A DNA stretch of 24,514 bases from UBA2862 sp045658005 (GTDB lineage Bacteria > Bacillota > Clostridia > Christensenellales > Aristaeellaceae), in contig JAZOUD010000059.1 of the NCBI GenBank assembly GCA_045658005.1, positions 1 to 24,514 of the forward strand, written 5' to 3'. The translations under genes and the position numbers were made by a program. Shown here one piece after another: positions 6,877 to 13,259 of this stretch (its first letter is position 1; every line of letters starts with the position of its first letter). The notes beneath the pieces are model-generated. The model worked only from the letters and a program-made list of their open reading frames with translations. It did not search any database and was not told where the DNA came from.

Positions 6877-8922
6877 TCAGTTCTGACGGTCGGCTTTGAT
6901 CCCCTTCAGGATGTCCTCCGGCTTCCTGCGCCTGAAGTCGAGTCTGACTGCGATATGGCTGATCAGGAATCGCAGAATTCCCTCCAGAAGGAAGTAGATC
7001 ACCGTCACCGCGATCAGCGGGAAGAAGGCCTCATAGGTCCGGCTTCTGACGATGTCGCCCATCTTGGTCAGGTCCTGCACGGCGATGTAGCCTACGATGG
7101 CCGTCGCCTTGAGCAGGCTCACGATCTCGCCCTTGTAGGCGGGCAGCACATGGGGCAGGGCCTGGGGGAGGATGATCCTGAAAAAGGTGCTGCGGTTGGA
7201 ATAGCCCAGGGCATAAGCTGCCTCGTACTGCCCAGGCTCCACCGCGCCGACGCCCATCTTCAGCGTGCCGAAGACAGAGGCGCCGAGGGTGAGCGTAAAG
7301 CCGATCACCGCCACTGTAATGCCGCCGATGGTGACGGAGCCGAATACGATATAGTACAGTATCATCAGCAGGACCACCATGGGCATGCCCTGCACCAGCC
7401 GGAAGCAGATGCGCGTGATGAGATTCGCGAAGGGATTCCCGTTCCGGCAGAGCATAAACACCCCAAATCCCAGCACCGTGCCGAAGAGTAAGGACAGCAA
7501 CGTGATGACCAGCGTGTTGAGGACGCCCTTCACAAACAGCTTCCAGCGATCCTCGCGGACAAAGGTCTTGTTGAAGCTGGAGGCGATTCCTTCCCAGAAG
7601 GACGGGCTGCTCCTGGCAGGGGATGCCGCTTCTTCCGCCTTTAAGACGGCCATCACCGAACCGCCTTCAAATGTGGGCTCGGAATAGAGCACGCTCTGGG
7701 CGCGTTCGGGCGTGTGCGCGATGCCGCCACAGGCAAAATCCACCTTTCCGCTGGCGACCGCCGGAAGGATCCCGGCAAAATCGGTATGCACGATTTTGAG
7801 CCCGTAGCCCTCGGCCTTGCAGAAGCGGACGGCGATATCGATGTCCAGGCCGGCCGGCTTTCCGTCCTTGATGAAGGCAAAGGGAACGACGGTGGTATCC
7901 ACGGCGACCCGAAGGGTCCCGTTCGTCGCCGGCAGGTCATCCGGGTCGGGAATCGCGCGCTTCGATTCATCCGCGCCAAACCAGAGGTCCTGAATCTCGT
8001 CATAGACGCCGCTCTGCCGAATCTGGCGAATGAAGGCGCTGTAGGCGTCGCACAGGCGCTGGCCCCTGTCCGTCTTGGGAAAGATCGCCCCTACCTGCAT
8101 CGTTTCGCCCAGCGGCTCGTCCAGACAGGTCAGGTCGGGATTGTCCGCCATCATGTATTTGACGAGCGAATCCGCATCAGCAAAGGCGTCGATCTTATGG
8201 GCTCTCAGTGCGTTCAACATATCCACGGTGGTGCTGAAAAAGTACAGACGCGCATCGGGGAAGCGCTCTTCCACCAGAAGCGTCTGAACGCTGCCGGTGG
8301 TGACGCCGATGCGCTTGTCTTCGAGGTCCGCGAGGCGCTCAAAGCGCCTGACGGCCCCGCCCTGCGCAGGACTGCTTTCGCCCTCGCGAACCACCGGCGC
8401 CGTGCTGCCGGCATTGCCCTTCGCGGCCTGCCCGTCGCCGCGCACCATGGCGGTGATCTCAACCTCAAACAGCACGTCGGAAAAGGGCAGGGCCTCGTCC
8501 TTTTCCTCGGTATAGAACAGATTCGACATGATGCAGTCGATGCTGCCCCGCTCTGCGGCGGCGATGATGCCGCCGAAGTCGTACACCTTGAATTCCAGCT
8601 TCGCGCCCAGCCAGCTGGCGAAGCGATAAGCCAGCTCGATGTCGTATCCTGCCAGTTTATTCCCGATATAATAGGAATAGGGCATCACCGTGCCCGTCGT
8701 GCCCACGCGCAGCGTAAACGCGGGATTCTTTGCCGGCGGGATGTCCGGCAGGGTCTCCTCGTCGCGAATGACCCACCGCTCATACATGTCGTCCAGCGTG
8801 CCATCCGCCTTGCTCTGCCGGATGAAGGCGTTCAACCTTTGGGTGAGACTGGGGATCGGCGATACCGGAGAGATGGCCACGGCGATTTTGTTGACGGCAT
8901 AGTTCTCCTCCAACAGGCGCAC
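6877..8922 (-). CDS. Fused solute-binding/permease ABC importer subunit, 5'-truncated
   Basis: The 681-aa frame is a polar amino-acid-type ABC fusion. Residues 1-51 are only the tail of a solute-binding domain (ends KADGTLDDMYERWVI). A full second binding domain covers about 68-315 (TLRVGTTGTVMPYSYY to YDEIQDLWFG). A third, half-length one covers 335-428 (TLRVAVDTTVVPFAFIKDG, ending EPTFEGGSV). A permease domain with several membrane segments fills about 460-665, with the EAA-like loop YEAAYALGYSNRSTFFRIILPQ. An odd low-complexity insert (163-192, rich in G, S, A and P) sits inside the second domain. Start GTG 8922 is arbitrary: the same frame stays open to about 9014 but shows no first lobe or signal peptide, so the N-terminus is lost. 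No ATPase gene is nearby. Probably non-functional, since export would fail. Confidence 0.8.
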   Translation of the reverse strand: MRLLEENYAVNKIAVAISPVSPIPSLTQRLNAFIRQSKADGTLDDMYERWVIRDEETLPDIPPAKNPAFTLRVGTTGTVMPYSYYIGNKLAGYDIELAYRFASWLGAKLEFKVYDFGGIIAAAERGSIDCIMSNLFYTEEKDEALPFSDVLFEVEITAMVRGDGQAAKGNAGSTAPVVREGESSPAQGGAVRRFERLADLEDKRIGVTTGSVQTLLVEERFPDARLYFFSTTVDMLNALRAHKIDAFADADSLVKYMMADNPDLTCLDEPLGETMQVGAIFPKTDRGQRLCDAYSAFIRQIRQSGVYDEIQDLWFGADESKRAIPDPDDLPATNGTLRVAVDTTVVPFAFIKDGKPAGLDIDIAVRFCKAEGYGLKIVHTDFAGILPAVASGKVDFACGGIAHTPERAQSVLYSEPTFEGGSVMAVLKAEEAASPARSSPSFWEGIASSFNKTFVREDRWKLFVKGVLNTLVITLLSLLFGTVLGFGVFMLCRNGNPFANLITRICFRLVQGMPMVVLLMILYYIVFGSVTIGGITVAVIGFTLTLGASVFGTLKMGVGAVEPGQYEAAYALGYSNRSTFFRIILPQALPHVLPAYKGEIVSLLKATAIVGYIAVQDLTKMGDIVRSRTYEAFFPLIAVTVIYFLLEGILRFLISHIAVRLDFRRRKPEDILKGIKADRQN

Positions 8923-9002
8923 GCCTTCTGCATTAAGGGTAATATTTGGGACATCAAAACAACAAAACAGTCTATTGAGGGCGTTTTTTCGTACAGCCCG
9001 TC

Positions 9003-9011
9003 TGCTATTCT
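9003..9011 (+). promoter_or_regulatory. Candidate extended -10 promoter for the 42-aa ORF
   Basis: TG, one base, then TATTCT forms an extended -10 element, with a T-rich stretch at about 8983-8989 in the -35 zone. The 60-base leader that follows contains the inverted repeat CCGGCGG-A-CCGCCGG (about 9040-9054). Confidence 0.4.
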
Positions 9012-9081
9012 GTCATTGAACGAAGGGCAGAGTCCTTCTCCGGCGGACCGCCGGCAATTCCAGCAAGATGAGGTGGCAGAT

Positions 9082-9210
9082 ATGTTCATACCCAAGGGCT
9101 ATTACACCAGTCAGGGCTATACCGGCTTCCTGCCGGACGGCAGCCGCATGGCCTTTCCCACCCAGGAGGAATACATCGACTACGTTGAAGAGCTGCACAG
9201 CGCGGCATGA
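9082..9210 (+). CDS. Small protein of 42 aa, conserved-looking, function unknown
   Basis: An ATG at 9082 is preceded by GAGGTGG about six bases upstream, and the frame ends at TGA 9208-9210. A perfect bidirectional terminator follows within 15 bases. The product includes YYTSQGYTGFLPDG and then FPTQEEYIDYVEEL: an aromatic/glycine-rich half followed by an acidic amphipathic helix. It has no signal peptide or membrane segment. The repeated G-Y-T/G-F-L-P-D-G turns look like a small folded domain rather than random translation. I do not recognise a named family. Separate start, ribosome site and terminator argue for a real gene. Confidence 0.65.
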   Translation: MFIPKGYYTSQGYTGFLPDGSRMAFPTQEEYIDYVEELHSAA

Positions 9211-9223
9211 CGGAAGCATACGA

Positions 9224-9262
9224 CAAAATGAATCGGACTGCGTCGCAGTCCGATTCATTTTG
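9224..9262. terminator. Bidirectional terminator between the small ORF and kdgK
   Basis: A perfect inverted repeat: CAAAATGAATCGGACTGCG pairs with its exact complement around a one-base centre at 9243. The A-rich left end and T-rich right end let it terminate from both sides. Confidence 0.92.
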
Positions 9263-9267
9263 GATGA

Positions 9268-10362
9268 TTACCGCTGCACGCGGGCGCTGCCGTCGCCCAT
9301 CAGGCTCTCCACTTCCTTCAAACGGGCCATGGAGGTATCGCCGGGGGTGGTCATGGCCAGCGCGCCGTGGGCCGCGCCGTAGTTGACGGCCTTTTCCACG
9401 TCGCCGGTGGTCATCAAGCCGTAGATCAGGCCGGAGGCGAAGCTGTCGCCGCCGCCCACGCGGTCGAAGATGTCCAGCGCCGGATAGTCCTTGGCCTTGT
9501 AGGTCTTACCCTCGCCCCAGGCGATGGCGGACCAGTCGTTGCAGGTGGCGGTCTTCACCTGGCGCAGGGTGGTAGCGATGACCTTGAAGTTGGGGTACAT
9601 CGCGGCAGCCTCGTTCATCATGATGGCGTAGCCGGCGGGGTCCAGCTTCTTCAGGTTTTTGTCAGTGCCCTTGATCTCGAAGCCCAGGCAGGCGGTGAAG
9701 TCCTCCTCGTTGCCGATGATCACGTCGATGTAGGGGGCGATCTCCTTGTTGACCTCCTGGCACTTGGCCTGGCCGCCGATGTCCCGCCACAGGGATGGGC
9801 GGTAGTTCAGGTCGTAGGAGACGATGGTGCCGTACTTCTTGGCGGCCTTGATGGCCTCGATGGTGACCTCGGCGGTGGTCTCGGACAGGGCCGCGAAGAT
9901 GCCGCCGGTGTGGAACCAGCGGGAGCCGCGCTTGCCGAAGATCTCCTCCCAGTCGATATCGCCCGGTTTCAGCTGGGACACGGCGGTATAGGCACGGTCG
10001 GAGATGCCCAGCGCGCCGCGCACGCCGTAGCCGCGCTCGGTGAAGTTCAGGCCGTTGCGCACCTTGCGGCCGATGCCGTCGTAGGGCGCCCACTTGATCA
10101 TCGGGTCCACGCCGCCCTGGAGGATGCAGTCCTCGACCAGGTAGCCCACGTCGTTTTCGGCCAGGGCCGTCACCACGCCGGTCTTCATGCCAAAGCAGCG
10201 CCGCAGGCCGCGGGCCACGTTGTATTCGCCGCCGCCCTCCCAGACGTTGAAGCTGCGCGCGGTGCGCACCCGGGTCTCGCCGGGATCCAGCCGCAGCATG
10301 ACCTCGCCCAGGGAGATCTCGTCATACATGCACTGGCTCTTGTCCTTCAGTTTCAGATCCAT
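9268..10362 (-). CDS. kdgK: 2-keto-3-deoxygluconate kinase (PfkB family)
   Basis: The 364-aa product is a ribokinase/PfkB-fold sugar kinase, assigned to KDG phosphorylation (KDG + ATP to KDPG), the step after UxuA. The N-terminal lobe has EVMLRLDPGE and WEGGGEYNVARGL (sugar-binding GG motif). The catalytic signature DRVGGGDSFASGLIYGL near the C-terminus carries the base Asp in GGGDS. SYDLNYRPSLW is also typical of KdgK-like proteins. I prefer the ATG at 10362, nine bases after GGAGG; the ATG at 10368 is only three bases from it. It has its own consensus promoter (10424-10452). Assignment to KDG rather than another keto-sugar rests on sequence feel and on uxuA/uxaC in the window. Confidence 0.85.
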   Translation of the reverse strand: MDLKLKDKSQCMYDEISLGEVMLRLDPGETRVRTARSFNVWEGGGEYNVARGLRRCFGMKTGVVTALAENDVGYLVEDCILQGGVDPMIKWAPYDGIGRKVRNGLNFTERGYGVRGALGISDRAYTAVSQLKPGDIDWEEIFGKRGSRWFHTGGIFAALSETTAEVTIEAIKAAKKYGTIVSYDLNYRPSLWRDIGGQAKCQEVNKEIAPYIDVIIGNEEDFTACLGFEIKGTDKNLKKLDPAGYAIMMNEAAAMYPNFKVIATTLRQVKTATCNDWSAIAWGEGKTYKAKDYPALDIFDRVGGGDSFASGLIYGLMTTGDVEKAVNYGAAHGALAMTTPGDTSMARLKEVESLMGDGSARVQR

Positions 10363-10423
10363 AGTCATCGCCCTCCATTTACAATGTCAATATTCTTTCC
10401 AGGCCCATTGGCCCCCTGTTTGC

Positions 10424-10452
10424 ATTATAAATGAATAACCGGTTTCTGTCAA
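10424..10452 (-). promoter_or_regulatory. Consensus sigma-A promoter of kdgK with spacer palindrome
   Basis: On the minus strand TTGACA (10452-10447) and TATAAT (10429-10424) are both perfect and 17 bases apart. The spacer contains the perfect palindrome AACCGGTT (10437-10444), of the type bound by LacI-family repressors. A repressor there would block polymerase directly, which is expected for a strong promoter controlled by a KDG or uronate signal. The operator role is inference. Confidence 0.88.
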
Positions 10453-10477
10453 TGAATTTCCTGCTTGTCCTATCCTT

Positions 10478-11194
10478 TCAATCCTCTCCGTCCGCCATAC
10501 GGTAGCCCACGCCCACCTCGGTGAAGATGTACCTCGGCTCGCTGGGGTTGGACTCGAGCTTGCGGCGGATGCTGGCCATGTGCACCCGCAGGATCTTGTT
10601 GTCGGTGCTGGCCGAGGGGCCCCACAGCTCCCTCAGCATGGTCCTGTAGGTCAGCACCCGCCCGGCGTGCTGGCCCAGCAGCGCCACGATCCGGAATTCA
10701 TTCGGGGTCAGGTGGACGGGCTCGCCCCCCATCAGCACCCGGCGCTTGCGATAGTCGATCTCCATATCCCCCACGTGATAGCTGCCGGTGAGGGCGATCT
10801 CGTCGTTGTCCAGGGGCGTGCGCCGGTGGCGCAGGGCGGTTCGTATGCGCGCCAGCAGCTCGATGCTGCCAAAGGGCTTGGTGATGTAGTCGTCAGCCCC
10901 CAGGTCCAAGGCCCCGGCCTTGTCCTGTTCCATGCTGCGGGCCGATATGACGACGATGGGCGTGGAGGTCCACTGACGCACCCGCTCGATGACCATGGCG
11001 CCGTCCATGTCCGGCAGACCCAGGTCCAGCAGTATGCAGTCCGGGCAATGGGAGGCGATCATGTCCAGCGCGAGGCTGCCGCTGCTTACGACGATGGCGT
11101 CATAGCCGTCCGACGACAGCACCGCCCGCAGGAAGGTGCATATGCCCGGGTCGTCCTCCACGATCAGTATCTTGTTGCGAATCTCATTGGCCAT
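10478..11194 (-). CDS. KdpE-like OmpR-family response regulator
   Basis: The 238-aa protein has an N-terminal receiver domain with acidic pocket EDD (13-15), phospho-acceptor Asp 57 (LLDLGLPDMDG) and Lys 106 (DYITKPFG). It is followed by a winged-helix DNA-binding domain (VHLTPNEFRIVALLGQHAGRVLTY, ending YIFTEVGVGYRM). Overall it resembles KdpE most. The ATG at 11194 lies inside the end of the kinase gene, and CGGAGGAA just upstream gives coupled translation. Targets are unknown: no kdpFABC genes are present. Confidence 0.88.
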   Translation of the reverse strand: MANEIRNKILIVEDDPGICTFLRAVLSSDGYDAIVVSSGSLALDMIASHCPDCILLDLGLPDMDGAMVIERVRQWTSTPIVVISARSMEQDKAGALDLGADDYITKPFGSIELLARIRTALRHRRTPLDNDEIALTGSYHVGDMEIDYRKRRVLMGGEPVHLTPNEFRIVALLGQHAGRVLTYRTMLRELWGPSASTDNKILRVHMASIRRKLESNPSEPRYIFTEVGVGYRMADGED

Positions 11195-12251
11195 TGTATT
11201 CCTCCGAAAATGGTAGATAAAAGCTCACCGCCGCGCCGCCGTGGGGACTGCTGCCGACCTTCATGTCGCCGCCGTGGGCCCGCACGATGGTCCGGCACAC
11301 GGAAAGGCCGATGCCCATGCTGCGCCGGTCGTCGGAGCGCGCCTGCATGTCGTGGCGCGCGCTGCCGTCGAGGATTCCTGGCAGCAGCTGAGTCGGAATG
11401 CCGACGCCGTCGTCCTCCACCCGCAGGGTGACGCTGTCCGGCGCGCAGGCGATATCCAGCCAGATCCGGGTGGCGGTCTTGCCGTGGGCGCTGACGTTGT
11501 CGAACAGGTTGATCAGCACCTGCTCGATCAGCGTGGCGTCCATCGGAACGATCAGTATCTGCTCCGGCTGCGTCACCTGCACCGGCAGGGCGTCCGGCGC
11601 GCGCCGGTATTTCAGTATGGCGCTGCCCACGATCTCCTCCAGCACCTCGTCCGTCTTCGTGAGGGCGACGTCGCCCCCGGTGAACCGGGTGACGGAGAGC
11701 AGGTTTTCCGTCACCCGCACCAGCCACTGGGCGTCCCGGTCGATGCCGTCCAGCAGCGCTTCGCGGTCCGCCGGTTCAAGGGCCTGCGCCTTCAGCGCCG
11801 AGCTGGCGCCCATGATGGACGCCAGCGGCGTGCGGATGTCGTGGGCGATGGCCCGCAGCAGGTTGGCGTGCATCTTCTCCCGCTCCATCTCAAAGCGCAG
11901 CTGCTCCTGGCGCTTGATCTGCGTGGTCAGCGCGCTGATGATGACGGAGACCACCAGCATCATCAGGAAGGTCAGCGGGTATCCGGTCAGCGTCACGTCG
12001 AACTGCCAGAACGGATAGGTGAACATGTAGTTGACGCAGAAGGTGCCCACCAGCGAGGCCGCAATGCCCCACAGGTAGCCGTCCGTCAGCCGCGCCACCA
12101 GCGCCACGGCCAGTATGAACAGCGGCGTGGCGAAGGGGTTGTTGTCATTGTGAAGCCCGGACAGCGCCATCGAGAGCGCTATGGCCAAGGCCATGATCCC
12201 CGCGAAGACCAGTGCGTCCCTGGCGAAGCGCGGGCGCTTGTCGTCTTTCAT
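11184..12251 (-). CDS. Short KdpD-like sensor histidine kinase
   Basis: The 355-aa membrane kinase begins with four closely packed hydrophobic segments of the KdpD transmembrane (DUF4118) type (about 15-110). A dimerisation/phosphoacceptor helix follows with His 137 in AIAHDIRTPL, then an ATPase domain with N-box LINLFDNVSAHG and G-box VEDDGVGIP. The large cytoplasmic KdpD and USP domains that normally precede the membrane part are absent. I chose the ATG at 12251 because AGGAG lies nine bases upstream and because the next ATG (12278) falls at or before the likely transcription start set by the -10 at 12283-12288. The gene overlaps the response regulator by 11 bases. Signal unknown. Confidence 0.87.
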   Translation of the reverse strand: MKDDKRPRFARDALVFAGIMALAIALSMALSGLHNDNNPFATPLFILAVALVARLTDGYLWGIAASLVGTFCVNYMFTYPFWQFDVTLTGYPLTFLMMLVVSVIISALTTQIKRQEQLRFEMEREKMHANLLRAIAHDIRTPLASIMGASSALKAQALEPADREALLDGIDRDAQWLVRVTENLLSVTRFTGGDVALTKTDEVLEEIVGSAILKYRRAPDALPVQVTQPEQILIVPMDATLIEQVLINLFDNVSAHGKTATRIWLDIACAPDSVTLRVEDDGVGIPTQLLPGILDGSARHDMQARSDDRRSMGIGLSVCRTIVRAHGGDMKVGSSPHGGAAVSFYLPFSEEYNGQ

Positions 12252-12282
12252 GATCGGTTTCTCCTGAAAATTCTCCATTATA

Positions 12283-12291
12283 ATTATATCA
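12283..12291 (-). promoter_or_regulatory. Extended -10 promoter of the two-component operon
   Basis: The minus strand reads TG-A-TATAAT (12291 to 12283). No convincing -35 lies at standard spacing, as is common for extended -10 promoters. Its position puts transcription start near 12276, which supports the internal ATG at 12251 as the kinase start. Confidence 0.65.
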
Positions 12292-12334
12292 CATTTCTCG
12301 CCGAAGTTTGTCGGCCTGACCCCAGAAGTTACAC

Positions 12335-12381
12335 ACCGGCGCGTTCCTTTCCGCGAAATTAGCGCCGGTTTGCCTTATAAT
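12335..12381 (+). promoter_or_regulatory. Promoter/operator of the sugar-acid operon
   Basis: TATAAT at 12376-12381 is a perfect -10. At 17 bases upstream only GCGAAA is found, so the -35 is weak. An inverted repeat ACCGGCGC (12335-12342) and GCGCCGGT (12362-12369), 19 bases apart, covers the -35 zone and could bind a dimeric regulator. It is divergent from the two-component promoter about 90 bases away. Confidence 0.55.
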
Positions 12382-12415
12382 GGCGTTGATTTCATATAAG
12401 GAGCGTTGGTTTCAC

Positions 12416-12583
12416 ATGTACAGTGAGGAATACGAGAAAGCGAAAAAGGAATTCAACAACTGCCTTCGGATGTGCATCATCGGCCTGGGCGTGCCCATCT
12501 ACAACGCCTTTCACGAGTGGCTGCCCATCATGAAGCGGGAAAAGGAAAGGGCGCTGAAGGCCCAAAAGGAAGCGAAGGAGTGA
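12416..12583 (+). CDS. Small protein of 55 aa with one membrane-like segment
   Basis: This is the first ORF of the sugar-acid operon. I chose the ATG at 12416; the earlier in-frame ATG at 12380 overlaps the -10 box. AAGGAG lies about 12 bases upstream, slightly far. The product starts with a charged helix (EEYEKAKKEF), has a hydrophobic middle (CLRMCIIGLGVPIYNAF) and ends in a Lys/Glu-rich tail (KREKERALKAQKEAKE). This suggests a small membrane-associated protein. It lies ahead of a 26-aa membrane ORF and dctQM, so a role as an accessory or stability subunit of the transporter is plausible but unproven. I do not recognise a family. Confidence 0.6.
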   Translation: MYSEEYEKAKKEFNNCLRMCIIGLGVPIYNAFHEWLPIMKREKERALKAQKEAKE

Positions 12584-12589
12584 AAAAAC

Positions 12590-12670
12590 ATGGACGCAAT
12601 GACCGTCGTCATCGCCGTAATATTCGCCGTGCTGCTGATCGGCGGCTCGATCATCAGCTTCCGCCACTGA
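12590..12670 (+). CDS. Micro-protein of 26 aa, single membrane segment
   Basis: An ATG at 12590 follows AAGGAG with a nine-base gap and the frame ends with TGA 12668-12670. Almost the whole product is one hydrophobic helix (TVVIAVIFAVLLIGGSII) followed by a short SFRH tail. It starts seven bases after the previous stop and ends 17 bases before the dctQ start, with a separate strong ribosome site on both sides. It resembles, in layout only, the tiny accessory subunits known for some secondary transporters. Function unknown. Confidence 0.55.
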   Translation: MDAMTVVIAVIFAVLLIGGSIISFRH

Positions 12671-12687
12671 CGAAAGGAGGTTTTCCC

Positions 12688-13257
12688 GTGCCGGCATCCA
12701 CCAAACCGTTTGAAAAGCTCAGGGCCCTGTACGACTGGCTGTACAAGGCCGCCATGTTCATCTGCAAGCTCCTGCTGGTAGCGGACATACTGGTCGTATG
12801 CTTTACCGTGCTGGGCCGTTACGTATCGTTTATCCCCGATCCCACCTGGACGGAGGAGATCACGCTGACGTTGATGTCCTACATGGCGGTGCTCTCCGGC
12901 GCGCTGGCGATCCGCCGCGGCGCCCACATCCGCATGACCGCCTTTGACCGGTATCTGCCGGAAAAGCTGATCCACGTGCTGGACATCCTGGCGGACATCG
13001 GCGTGCTGATCCTTGGCGTTATCATGATCGTCGAGGGCTTCAAGTACGCCGACGGCATCGGCGGCAAGGGCTTTTATCCCAGCCTGCCCTGGCTGAGCAA
13101 AAGGTATATGTACCTGCCGATCCCGGTGGCGGGCATCGCCATGGTCATCTTTGAGCTGGAATCCCTGTTCAACAATGTTCTCAGGCTCCTGGGCAAGAAG
13201 GCCTACCTTGAAAGAGAGGCCAGCCTCGAAGAGCAGGTCACGGAAGGAGGAAACTGA
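12688..13257 (+). CDS. dctQ: TRAP transporter small membrane subunit DctQ
   Basis: The 189-aa protein is the four-helix small subunit of a TRAP (tripartite ATP-independent periplasmic) sugar-acid importer. Four hydrophobic segments are visible at roughly 25-50, 60-77, 98-118 and 140-165. The family stretch WTEEITLTLMSYMAVLSGALAIRRGAHIRM fits DctQ, in which the Glu and Arg/His of this loop are conserved. GTG at 12688 follows AAAGGAGG with an ideal gap. dctM begins two bases after the stop. No substrate-binding DctP gene accompanies the pair. Confidence 0.92.
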   Translation: MPASTKPFEKLRALYDWLYKAAMFICKLLLVADILVVCFTVLGRYVSFIPDPTWTEEITLTLMSYMAVLSGALAIRRGAHIRMTAFDRYLPEKLIHVLDILADIGVLILGVIMIVEGFKYADGIGGKGFYPSLPWLSKRYMYLPIPVAGIAMVIFELESLFNNVLRLLGKKAYLEREASLEEQVTEGGN

Positions 13258-13259
13258 GA

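Noticed and set aside
7714..9210. 498-aa plus-strand ORF ending in the small protein
   Set aside because: Most of it is antisense to the ABC fusion. Only the last 42 codons, after a ribosome site at about 9070, look like a real protein.
12278..12380. Upstream starts for the histidine kinase (12278) and for the first operon ORF (12380)
   Set aside because: Each ATG overlaps or touches a -10 box and lacks a ribosome site. Internal ATGs at 12251 and 12416 are better placed.
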